DNA of 5,451 bases from Lachnospiraceae bacterium UBA3826. GTDB taxonomy: Bacteria > Bacillota > Clostridia > Lachnospirales > Lachnospiraceae. The position numbers and the translations under genes were made by a program. A model generated the notes under the pieces. The model was not told the origin of the DNA, ran no database searches, and saw nothing but the letters and a program-made list of their open reading frames with translations. Positions 1 to 5,451 of the stretch are shown piece after piece. The stretch is taken from assembly GCA_002393095.1 (NCBI GenBank), contig DGII01000084.1:1-5451 (forward strand). The letters are read 5' to 3'. Within the stretch, counting starts at the first letter, position 1. Each line of letters starts with the position of its first letter.

Positions 1-892
1 CTCCGTTATACTTGGTTCCGTGTCTTCTGGCCCAGAGTGAATGTAAAGATACCCCTTCTCTTATAAGGCTCTTTGGTATTACGGTAAAGCCAAGCCTCAC
101 TCCCGTAAAGCCCGCATTTTTTGAAAAGCTCCTAAGCTCTATGGCGCAGCTTTTTGCCCCTTCACATTCATATATGCTGTGAGGTATACCCTCTTCTCTT
201 ATATAGCCTTCATATGCCGCATCGAATATGATCACCGAACCGTGAGCATTGGCATAATCCACGAAGCCCTGAAGCCTCTCCTTACTTAAAACTGCTCCGG
301 TGGGATTATTGGGGAAGCACAGATATATGATATCCGGTACAGTTAGGGCATTACCCGCACCCGTCTCATCCGGAAGCAGCGGTACGAAGTCATTCTCCTT
401 AAGACATGGCATATAGAAGATATCGCTCCACCTTCCGGTACTCTCAACATATTCACCGGCTCTGCCTGCCATGACATTGGTATCCACATATACGGGATAT
501 ACAGGGTCACACACCGCCACTGTATTGTCTCTGCCGAATATCTCCTGTATATTGCCTGAGTCTGACTTGGCCCCGTCGGATATGAATATCTCATCATCCG
601 ATATGTCCATCCCTCTGTCTCTGTAATCATTCCGTGCAATGGCACTTCTTAAGAATCCATATCCGAGATCCGGCGCATAACCCCTGAAGGTATCGGCATC
701 CGCCATCTCATCCACCGCCTTATGCATGGCTCCTATTATCGTGGGTGTAAGGGGTCTTGTGACATCTCCTATCCCAAGCCTGATTATGTCTGCATCCGGA
801 TGACTCTCCTCGTAAGCCCTTACCCTGCCTGCTATCGTGCTGAACAGATAGCTGCTCTTAAGCCTTGTATAATCATGATTGATCACTGTCAT
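1..892 (-). CDS. dapL: LL-diaminopimelate aminotransferase, N-terminal 297 residues (partial, cut by left edge)
   Basis: This is a PLP-dependent class I/II aminotransferase that converts tetrahydrodipicolinate directly to LL-2,6-diaminopimelate in the cytoplasm with glutamate as amino donor, bypassing the acyl-DAP steps. My translation gives an N-terminus with RLGIGDVTRPL at residues 38-48, as in DapL. It also shows GAKSD at 107-111 (phosphate-binding region), PNNPTG at 194-199, the cofactor-contacting Asp224 in IIFDAAYEG, and the Schiff-base lysine Lys258 in SFSKNAGFTG. The family is about 400 residues, so roughly the last quarter lies beyond the window. The reading frame is open to the edge. 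The ATG start at 892 is preceded by AAGGGAG ten bases upstream, and the N-terminus aligns with DapL. It lies 15 nt after dapF, which makes the next enzyme of the pathway. General aspartate aminotransferases share the fold, but the motif wording and the dapF neighbour favour DapL strongly. Confidence 0.93.
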   Translation of the reverse strand, partial: MTVINHDYTRLKSSYLFSTIAGRVRAYEESHPDADIIRLGIGDVTRPLTPTIIGAMHKAVDEMADADTFRGYAPDLGYGFLRSAIARNDYRDRGMDISDDEIFISDGAKSDSGNIQEIFGRDNTVAVCDPVYPVYVDTNVMAGRAGEYVESTGRWSDIFYMPCLKENDFVPLLPDETGAGNALTVPDIIYLCFPNNPTGAVLSKERLQGFVDYANAHGSVIIFDAAYEGYIREEGIPHSIYECEGAKSCAIELRSFSKNAGFTGVRLGFTVIPKSLIREGVSLHSLWARRHGTKYNG

Positions 893-902
893 AGTATTGC
901 AT

Positions 903-909
903 CTCCCTT
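903..909 (-). promoter_or_regulatory. dapL ribosome binding site overlapping the dapF stop codon
   Basis: On the minus strand AAGGGAG begins inside the dapF TAA stop codon and ends 10 nt before the dapL ATG. A ribosome terminating on dapF would cover this site, so translational coupling of the two DAP enzymes is plausible. The coupling is inference; the overlap is visible. Confidence 0.7.
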
Positions 910-1789
910 ACTTAATCCCGATGGTTCCTTCATATACCGTCTGTGCTGGTCCCGTCATATACACATGTCCGTCCGACGAATAATTCACGATTATATGACC
1001 GCCCACAACCTCTATATCCACATCCGTATCCCTGTCATAGAAGCCGTTTATCACTCCCGCAACGGTAAGCGCACAGCATCCCGTACCGCAGGCTAAGGTC
1101 TCACCCGTACCTCTCTCCCACACACGCATCTTCACATGCGTCCTGTCTATATTCTGCGTAAACTCTATATTGGCTCTCTTAGGGAAAAAGGGATGTTCCT
1201 CCAGCATAGAGCCTATCCCTGTTACATCTGTCCTCTGAGTATCATCCACATAGATGATGGCATGGGGATTACCCATGGATACACAGGTCACTCTGTACTT
1301 GCTACCGTCCTTAGTTACTATAGGGAACATCTTAACCGGGACATGGTCTTTGCTTCTGTCTCCCGGCAGCATGGTTACATCGACGGGTATTAATTCAGGA
1401 TTTAATATCGGTTCACCCATATCGACCTTAGCCATCGTGATACCATCCTTGTCCGTTCCCAATTCTATGCGCTTTATCTTGCCATGACTTATAATATCAA
1501 GTGTTCTTTTATCTGTCTTGCCCTTATCATATACATACTTAGCCACGCACCTTATACCGTTACCGCACATCTCGGATCTGCTTCCGTCCGCATTATACAT
1601 ATCCATCTCATAATCCGCTTCATCCGAAGGATTGATGAATATGACACCATCGGAGCCTACGCCCTTATGCCTGTCGCTTATGAATCTTACGATCTCAGGC
1701 TTTCTGTCATCATCTATACGGAATCTCTCTCCGTCTACATATACATAGTCATTACCGCATCCGTGCATCTTAGTGAATTCTATCCTCAT
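908..1789 (-). CDS. dapF: Diaminopimelate epimerase
   Basis: DapF interconverts LL- and meso-diaminopimelate without a cofactor, using two cysteines as acid and base. The meso product feeds peptidoglycan cross-links and lysine. The 293-residue protein is complete; bacterial DapF is usually about 270-290 residues. Both catalytic cysteines are present: Cys75 in the MCGNGIRC signature and Cys234 in LACGTGCC. Substrate-binding positions known from the family are also visible: Asn13 (HGCGNDYVY), Asn66, Asn174 (GNPHA), Asn207, and Glu225-Arg226 (WERGTGE). The two halves around residues 1-115 and 150-293 fit the pseudo-symmetric epimerase fold. The ATG at 1789 follows GAGGA with 4 nt between, and the translated N-terminus MRIEFTKMHGCGNDY matches the family, so the start is secure. 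It lies 56 nt downstream of the ANTAR gene and 15 nt upstream of dapL, probably in one transcript with dapL. Confidence 0.98.
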   Translation of the reverse strand: MRIEFTKMHGCGNDYVYVDGERFRIDDDRKPEIVRFISDRHKGVGSDGVIFINPSDEADYEMDMYNADGSRSEMCGNGIRCVAKYVYDKGKTDKRTLDIISHGKIKRIELGTDKDGITMAKVDMGEPILNPELIPVDVTMLPGDRSKDHVPVKMFPIVTKDGSKYRVTCVSMGNPHAIIYVDDTQRTDVTGIGSMLEEHPFFPKRANIEFTQNIDRTHVKMRVWERGTGETLACGTGCCALTVAGVINGFYDRDTDVDIEVVGGHIIVNYSSDGHVYMTGPAQTVYEGTIGIK

Positions 1790-1845
1790 GGTTTCCTCAC
1801 TTCTTAGTTAAGCTACCCTGTCTTATCCGGTTCTCACCACATTAT

Positions 1846-2391
1846 CTATTCATAATCGGATTCAAGTATGTAACGGGCCACCTCTACCATGCTGTTGCCG
1901 GAATTCATGCTCTGCTTCTGGATATACCGGTAGGCCTCCTTACGCTCCATTCCGTTTCTTTCCATCAGAAGTCTCTGTGCCTTTTCCACTATATCCTGCT
2001 GCTGCCTGCTCCTGCCTCCCGAGCCGGTCCCGCCCTTCTTAACCCTTGCCTCGTTTCTGGCAAGGAGCATATCAACGGTACGCATAAGCTCGGCTATCTT
2101 AACGGGCAATTCTACCTTAAGCACTCCTTCCGCGCAGTTATCCCATCTGGCCGCACTCACTGTAAGTACCATCTCGAAACCCTTGGGAAGCATGTACAGC
2201 AGTTGCGTATGGAGCATATCCTTAAGCTTATATCCGCATATGACGATCCCGTTATCGATATCGCCGACATAGCTTAGGACTTCCGAGCCTGTACTGCATA
2301 CATACTGTACATCCCGGCCTCTGCTTCGCATAATATCGGCCAATCGCTTCGCATCTTCAATTCTCGGCATCGCGATAATCACACTAATCAT
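1846..2391 (-). CDS. ANTAR-domain regulator with degenerate receiver domain (NitR-like putative antiterminator)
   Basis: This 181-aa protein has an N-terminal receiver-like domain (about 1-115) and a C-terminal three-helix ANTAR domain (about 132-178). They are joined by a hydrophilic Gly/Ser/Gln linker at 119-132. The ANTAR part shows the hallmark pattern IVEKAQRLLM, then EAYRYIQKQSM and MVEVARYIL. ANTAR proteins bind paired hexaloop hairpins in leader RNA and prevent termination. The receiver looks unable to be phosphorylated in the normal way: after strand 1 (SVIIA) the acidic pair is replaced by Met-Pro (8-9), the phospho-acceptor position after GIVIC is Gly53, and the usual Lys-Pro reads Leu95-Pro96. 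It sits directly downstream of gltB-gltD, and similar ANTAR regulators (NitR) accompany glnA and gltAB in clostridia, so a nitrogen-assimilation role is likely. Its RNA target is not evident here. The start is ATG at 2391, with GAGG 9 nt upstream. Confidence 0.88.
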   Translation of the reverse strand: MISVIIAMPRIEDAKRLADIMRSRGRDVQYVCSTGSEVLSYVGDIDNGIVICGYKLKDMLHTQLLYMLPKGFEMVLTVSAARWDNCAEGVLKVELPVKIAELMRTVDMLLARNEARVKKGGTGSGGRSRQQQDIVEKAQRLLMERNGMERKEAYRYIQKQSMNSGNSMVEVARYILESDYE

Positions 2392-2442
2392 TCAATATTA
2401 CCTCATAAATCACGATACCATAGGCCATATCTGCCGGGCAAT

Positions 2443-2484
2443 AAGTATACGCTGTATACCTTGTATACTTTTACAGTTTTACAG
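2443..2484. repeat. Triple GTATAC array with tandem TTTTACAG repeat, upstream of the ANTAR gene
   Basis: In the 105-nt gap between gltD and the ANTAR gene, GTATAC occurs at 2445, 2454 and 2463, an exact 9-nt period. The outer copies extend to a perfect 8-bp inverted repeat (AAGTATAC at 2443-2450 and GTATACTT at 2463-2470). Directly adjoining are two head-to-tail copies of TTTTACAG (2469-2476 and 2477-2484, plus-strand reading), overlapping the array by two bases. Because GTATAC is self-complementary, RNA could pair copy 1 with 2, 2 with 3, or 1 with 3. No T-run follows on the coding strand, so this is not a standard terminator. It could be an operator or an RNA switch. The rest of the gap holds the ANTAR ribosome binding site (2401-2404) and nothing else I can identify. 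Confidence 0.6.
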
Positions 2485-2496
2485 CCCTTTATAACC

Positions 2497-4005
2497 CTAG
2501 AGATTGGTATAGCCCATAAGCGATTCATCGACCGCTTTCGCCGCCTCTCTGCCCTCGGCTATCGCCCATACCACAAGGGACTGTCCTCTGTGCATATCAC
2601 CGCATGTGAATACCCTGTCCGTGCTTGTGGCATACTTACCTTCATCCGTGGCTACATTGGTCCTTGCATTCCTCTCTACGCCGAAGTCGTCACATATATA
2701 CTCCTGACTGCCTAAGAATCCCGCGGCTATCAACACCATATCGGCCTTAAGTGTCTTCTCCGTCCCCTTAACGGGTACCATGCTCATCCTTCCTGTCGCT
2801 TCATCCTTAACGGACTTAAGCTCTGTAGTCCTTACTCCGCTTAGCTTTCCGCTCTTATCCTTGATAAACTCCGTGACCGTTGTGCAGTACACTCTCGGAT
2901 CGTGTCCGAAGAGCGCTATGGCCTCCTCCTGACCGTAATCCGTCTTAAGTATCTTAGGCCATTCGGGCCAGGGATTGGATGGCAGTCTGTCGACCGGAGG
3001 CTTTGGCATCATCTCAAGCTGCGTCACTGATGCGGCTCCAAGTCTTATGACCGTACCCACACAGTCATTGCCCGTATCGCCACCACCTATGACCACCACA
3101 TGTCTGCCCTTAAGGCTGCCCCATGACATCTTCTTACAGCTTATAAGCTTATCTGCATCATAGTCTTCATCCATAAGCTTCTTACTGACTTCCTTAAGGA
3201 AATCCACTGCGAAGTAGATACCCACGGCATCTCTTCCCGGTGCACCTATATTCCTCGGATTGGATGCTCCGCAGGCAAGCACTACTCTGTCATATTCCTT
3301 AAGAAGATCCTTAGCCTTAATGTCCTTCCCGACATCCACGCCGTACCTGAATTCCACCCCGGCTTCCTCCATGAGACGGATACGCCTGTCTATCACGCGC
3401 TTATCAAGCTTCATATTGGGAATGCCATATCTTAAGAGTCCTCCGGCCCTATCGCTTCTCTCATATACCGTCACCTTATGTCCTCTACGGTTCAGTGATG
3501 CCGCCGCAGCAAGTCCCGAGGGACCGCTTCCGATGACAGCGACCTTTTTACCTGTACGCACTGCCGGCTTCTCCTCTTCTACCAGACCGTGCTCGAATGC
3601 ATATTCGATGATGTACCTTTCATTATCCTTGGTCGTCACAGGTGCATCATTAAGTCCGCAAGTACATGCCGCTTCACACAGTGCGGGACATACCCTTGAT
3701 GTGAATTCCGGGAAGCTGTGAGTCTTACTAAGGCGTCTGTAGGCCTGCTCGATATTGCCCTTATATACCAGGTCGTTAGTCTCGGGAACAAGATTATGGA
3801 GCGGACAGCCCGAAGCCATACCCGCTATCATCGTGCCGGCCTGACAAAAAGGGACTCCGCATTCCATACATCTGGCAGCCTGGCATCTGCGCTTCTCATC
3901 ACTGATCTGCGGATGGAACTCATTGAAGTTCTCAATTCTTTTAAGAGGCTCGATCGTAAGATCATTCTCTCTTTTGTATTCTAAGAATCCGGTTGCTTTA
4001 CCCAT
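2497..4005 (-). CDS. gltD: Glutamate synthase (NADPH) small subunit
   Basis: GltD is the flavoprotein beta subunit of GOGAT. It takes electrons from NAD(P)H through FAD and passes them by iron-sulfur clusters to GltB, which makes two glutamates from glutamine and 2-oxoglutarate. The protein is complete at 502 residues, near the usual 470-500. Two N-terminal cysteine groups for 4Fe-4S clusters are intact: Cys46, 49, 54, 67 (CMECGVPFC region) and Cys106, 110, 114, 116. The FAD-binding GSGPSG is at 159-164 with YERSDRAGGLLRYGIP following. The NAD(P)H-binding GGGDTG is at 307-312. The C-terminal FAD motif TCGDMHRGQSLVVWAI is at 467-482. I chose the ATG at 4005 because GGAGG lies 6 nt upstream and MGKATGFLEYKR is the typical GltD start. 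The frame stays open to an ATG at 4125, but that extension runs through a hairpin and into the end of gltB. It lies 76 nt downstream of gltB. Confidence 0.97.
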   Translation of the reverse strand: MGKATGFLEYKRENDLTIEPLKRIENFNEFHPQISDEKRRCQAARCMECGVPFCQAGTMIAGMASGCPLHNLVPETNDLVYKGNIEQAYRRLSKTHSFPEFTSRVCPALCEAACTCGLNDAPVTTKDNERYIIEYAFEHGLVEEEKPAVRTGKKVAVIGSGPSGLAAAASLNRRGHKVTVYERSDRAGGLLRYGIPNMKLDKRVIDRRIRLMEEAGVEFRYGVDVGKDIKAKDLLKEYDRVVLACGASNPRNIGAPGRDAVGIYFAVDFLKEVSKKLMDEDYDADKLISCKKMSWGSLKGRHVVVIGGGDTGNDCVGTVIRLGAASVTQLEMMPKPPVDRLPSNPWPEWPKILKTDYGQEEAIALFGHDPRVYCTTVTEFIKDKSGKLSGVRTTELKSVKDEATGRMSMVPVKGTEKTLKADMVLIAAGFLGSQEYICDDFGVERNARTNVATDEGKYATSTDRVFTCGDMHRGQSLVVWAIAEGREAAKAVDESLMGYTNL

Positions 4006-4011
4006 ATTAAT

Positions 4012-4016
4012 CCTCC
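4012..4016 (-). promoter_or_regulatory. gltD ribosome binding site (GGAGG), next to a strong hairpin
   Basis: A perfect GGAGG lies 6 nt before the ATG at 4005 on the minus strand and fixes the gltD start. Only two bases separate it from the foot of the 16-bp stem-loop at 4019-4053, so the folded stem would sit right beside the ribosome landing site without covering it. Confidence 0.8.
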
Positions 4017-4018
4017 AT

Positions 4019-4053
4019 GCCTCGCACAAGCATCTTTGATGCTTGTGCGAGGC
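4019..4053. repeat. Perfect 16-bp inverted repeat with 3-nt loop in the gltB-gltD gap
   Basis: The arms 4019-4034 and 4038-4053 are exact reverse complements (GCCTCGCACAAGCATC on the plus strand), separated by TTT. Transcribed in the direction of the genes, this gives a very stable GC-containing hairpin with an AAA loop. On the coding strand it is followed by the gltD Shine-Dalgarno sequence, not a U-tract, so it is not a rho-independent terminator for the operon. On the opposite strand a short T-run appears only about 9 nt after the stem, which is weak. Possible roles are mRNA stabilisation, an RNase processing site setting the GltB:GltD ratio, or a copy of a small dispersed palindromic element. 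Confidence 0.85.
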
Positions 4054-4081
4054 TCCTTTGCTTTTTCTGTAAAAGGTTTCA

Positions 4082-5451
4082 TTACTCAACGGGATTGACC
4101 CGTTGTGTAGCGTAGAAAGCCTCAATCTGAGCCTTCTCCTTGTCCATGCCCTGCTCTTCGTATCCCGATATAAGATGTAACAGCTTCTTATAATCCGCCG
4201 GGATTATCTTCTTGAACTTAGGCAGATAATCATCAAAATGCTCAAGTACAGCCTTGGCCTTCTTCGAGTCGGTATACTTCACATGCTTCTTAAGTATCTC
4301 TTCAAGCTCCTGTTTCTCGCCCTTATTGTCAATCTGCTCCATAAGCACAAGCTCTTTGTTAAGGTTTTTGTACAGTTGATTGTCTTCATCAAGCACATAT
4401 GCTATACCGCCGCTCATGCCTGCCGCGAAGTTCTTGCCCGTAGGACCTAAGATCACGGCGCGTCCGCCGGTCATGTATTCGCACCCGTGCTCTCCGACAC
4501 CTTCCACAACCGCCGTTGCTCCGGAGTTGCGTACACAGAATCTCTCTCCGGCCATACCTGCTATATAAGCCTCTCCGTATGTCGCACCGTACAGTGCCAC
4601 ATTGCCGATTATGATATTCTCCTCAGCTTCATAGCCCGCATCAGCCGGAGCCGATACGGCGATTATTCCGCCCGACAACCCCTTACCCATATAGTCATTA
4701 GAATCACCAGTAAGTCTTAAGGTAAGTCCCTTGGGAATAAAGGCACCGAAGCTCTGTCCGCCTGAGCCCTTACAATCGATCGTTATCGTTCCGTCTGCAA
4801 GTCCTTCGGGATTATGTCTTGTGATCTCGGCACCTAGCAGGGTTGCGAATGCTCTGTCGGTATTGTGCACTTCCACGCTTACCTTTGCCTTGCTTCCCTT
4901 GCTTATGGCTGCCTTGACCGAACTGTCCTTAAGCAGTATGCTCTCATCGACAGTCTTCTCAAGCTCGAAATCAAAAGGCGTATCAATATCGCTGTCATCA
5001 TTGGGATCACAGTAATGTGATGACAAGATACCGCTTAGATCTATACGCTTACCCACACCTTCGCCCGTGTCCGCCTGTCGAAGCAGATCCGTACGCCCGA
5101 CAAGCTCATCAACCGTTCGTACACCGAGCTTAGCCATGTATTCCCTTAGCTCTCTTGCTATGAAGAGCATGAAGTTCTCTACATACTCCGGCTTACCTAT
5201 GAACCTCTTCCTAAGCTCGGGGTTCTGTGTGGCGACACCCATGGGACATGTGTCGAGATTACATACTCTCATCATCACACATCCGAGCGTCACGAGCGGA
5301 GCTGTTGCGAATCCGAATTCCTGAGCTCCAAGGATGGCGGCAATAGCTACATCTCTTCCGCTCATAAGCTTACCGTCCGTCTCTATGATGACACGGCCTC
5401 TAAGTCCGTTCCTTATAAGGTTCTGATGAGTCTCGGCAAGACCAAGCTCCC
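4082..5451 (-). CDS. gltB: Glutamate synthase large subunit, C-terminal 455 residues (partial, cut by right edge)
   Basis: GltB is the alpha subunit of GOGAT: a glutaminase domain releases ammonia that is channelled to the FMN/Fe-S synthase site to aminate 2-oxoglutarate. Full proteins are about 1,500 residues; this is roughly the last third. The frame is open to the right edge and begins with ELGLAETHQNLIRNGLRGRV, part of the FMN-binding synthase domain. The 3Fe-4S cysteines are present in GCVMMRVCNLDTCP (C-X5-C-X4-C; fragment residues 57, 63, 68), followed by GVATQNPELRKRF. The C-terminal GXGXG beta-helix domain spans about 195-350, with GGQSFGAFIPKG, MGKGLSGG, GNVALYGATYGEAYIAGMAGERF and AAGMSGG. 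An ATG at 5365 is internal (Met29 of this fragment), not a start. It is followed 76 nt later by gltD, its obligate partner subunit. Confidence 0.97.
   Translation of the reverse strand, partial: ELGLAETHQNLIRNGLRGRVIIETDGKLMSGRDVAIAAILGAQEFGFATAPLVTLGCVMMRVCNLDTCPMGVATQNPELRKRFIGKPEYVENFMLFIARELREYMAKLGVRTVDELVGRTDLLRQADTGEGVGKRIDLSGILSSHYCDPNDDSDIDTPFDFELEKTVDESILLKDSSVKAAISKGSKAKVSVEVHNTDRAFATLLGAEITRHNPEGLADGTITIDCKGSGGQSFGAFIPKGLTLRLTGDSNDYMGKGLSGGIIAVSAPADAGYEAEENIIIGNVALYGATYGEAYIAGMAGERFCVRNSGATAVVEGVGEHGCEYMTGGRAVILGPTGKNFAAGMSGGIAYVLDEDNQLYKNLNKELVLMEQIDNKGEKQELEEILKKHVKYTDSKKAKAVLEHFDDYLPKFKKIIPADYKKLLHLISGYEEQGMDKEKAQIEAFYATQRVNPVE

Noticed and set aside
343..645. Minus-strand open frame of 100 codons inside dapL
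   Set aside because: It is an alternative frame of the dapL coding region, which shows continuous aminotransferase homology across this stretch.
1790..1845. Leader RNA target of the ANTAR protein before dapF
   Set aside because: Only a 3-bp stem with a GAGA loop can be drawn. There is no pair of hexaloop hairpins and no terminator to antagonise.
2412..2441. Sigma-70-like promoter for the ANTAR gene (TTGCCC, 18 nt, TATCGT on the minus strand)
   Set aside because: Both boxes match only four of six positions, and the implied start would fall at the ribosome binding site, leaving almost no leader. The TATACT/TATACA boxes in the GTATAC array have no -35 partner at 16-18 nt.
3260..3721. Plus-strand open frame of 153 codons opposite gltD, and similar frames at 722-1096 and 4731-5015
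   Set aside because: They are antisense to well-supported conserved genes, show low-complexity Ser/Pro/Leu-rich translations typical of reverse frames, and resemble no family.
4019..4070. Rho-independent terminator
   Set aside because: On the coding strand the stem is followed by the gltD ribosome binding site. On the plus strand the T-run is about 9 nt away from the stem and there is no plus-strand gene to terminate.
4006..4125. Upstream extension of gltD by 40 residues to an ATG at 4125
   Set aside because: The added stretch runs through the 16-bp hairpin and overlaps the gltB end. It has no GltD-like sequence, while the ATG at 4005 has a perfect GGAGG and the family N-terminus.

Overview
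The window reads as chromosomal DNA from an anaerobic Gram-positive bacterium of the class Clostridia, probably Lachnospiraceae-like. Four things point there: a DapL-type (diaminopimelate aminotransferase) lysine/peptidoglycan route, a small ANTAR regulator beside glutamate synthase, purine-rich GGAGG/GAGG ribosome binding sites, and moderate GC with heavy use of ATA, AGG/AGA and CTT-AAG codons. The family placement is an inference from codon style and gene order. There is no phylogenetic marker.

All recognisable genes lie on the minus strand and are transcribed from high to low coordinates. In that order they are gltB (glutamate synthase large subunit, 3' part only, runs off the right edge), gltD (small subunit, complete), a 181-aa ANTAR-domain regulator with a degenerate receiver domain, dapF (diaminopimelate epimerase, complete), and dapL (LL-diaminopimelate aminotransferase, 5' part only, runs off the left edge). 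Gaps are 76, 105, 56 and 15 nt. None holds a convincing rho-independent terminator on the coding strand, so one transcript or several overlapping ones are possible.

The layout links ammonia assimilation to diaminopimelate synthesis. GltB and GltD make glutamate from glutamine and 2-oxoglutarate. DapL spends glutamate as amino donor to make LL-diaminopimelate, and DapF turns that into the meso form used for peptidoglycan and lysine. The ANTAR protein between the two halves is of the antiterminator type associated with nitrogen-assimilation genes in clostridia.

The two longest gaps hold the most notable non-coding structure. A perfect 16-bp inverted repeat with a 3-nt loop abuts the gltD Shine-Dalgarno sequence. 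Upstream of the ANTAR gene, GTATAC occurs three times at an exact 9-nt period, flanked by a tandem 8-bp repeat. I saw no RNA genes, mobile elements or CRISPR arrays. The gene content is largely ordinary housekeeping, and I do not claim a new system.
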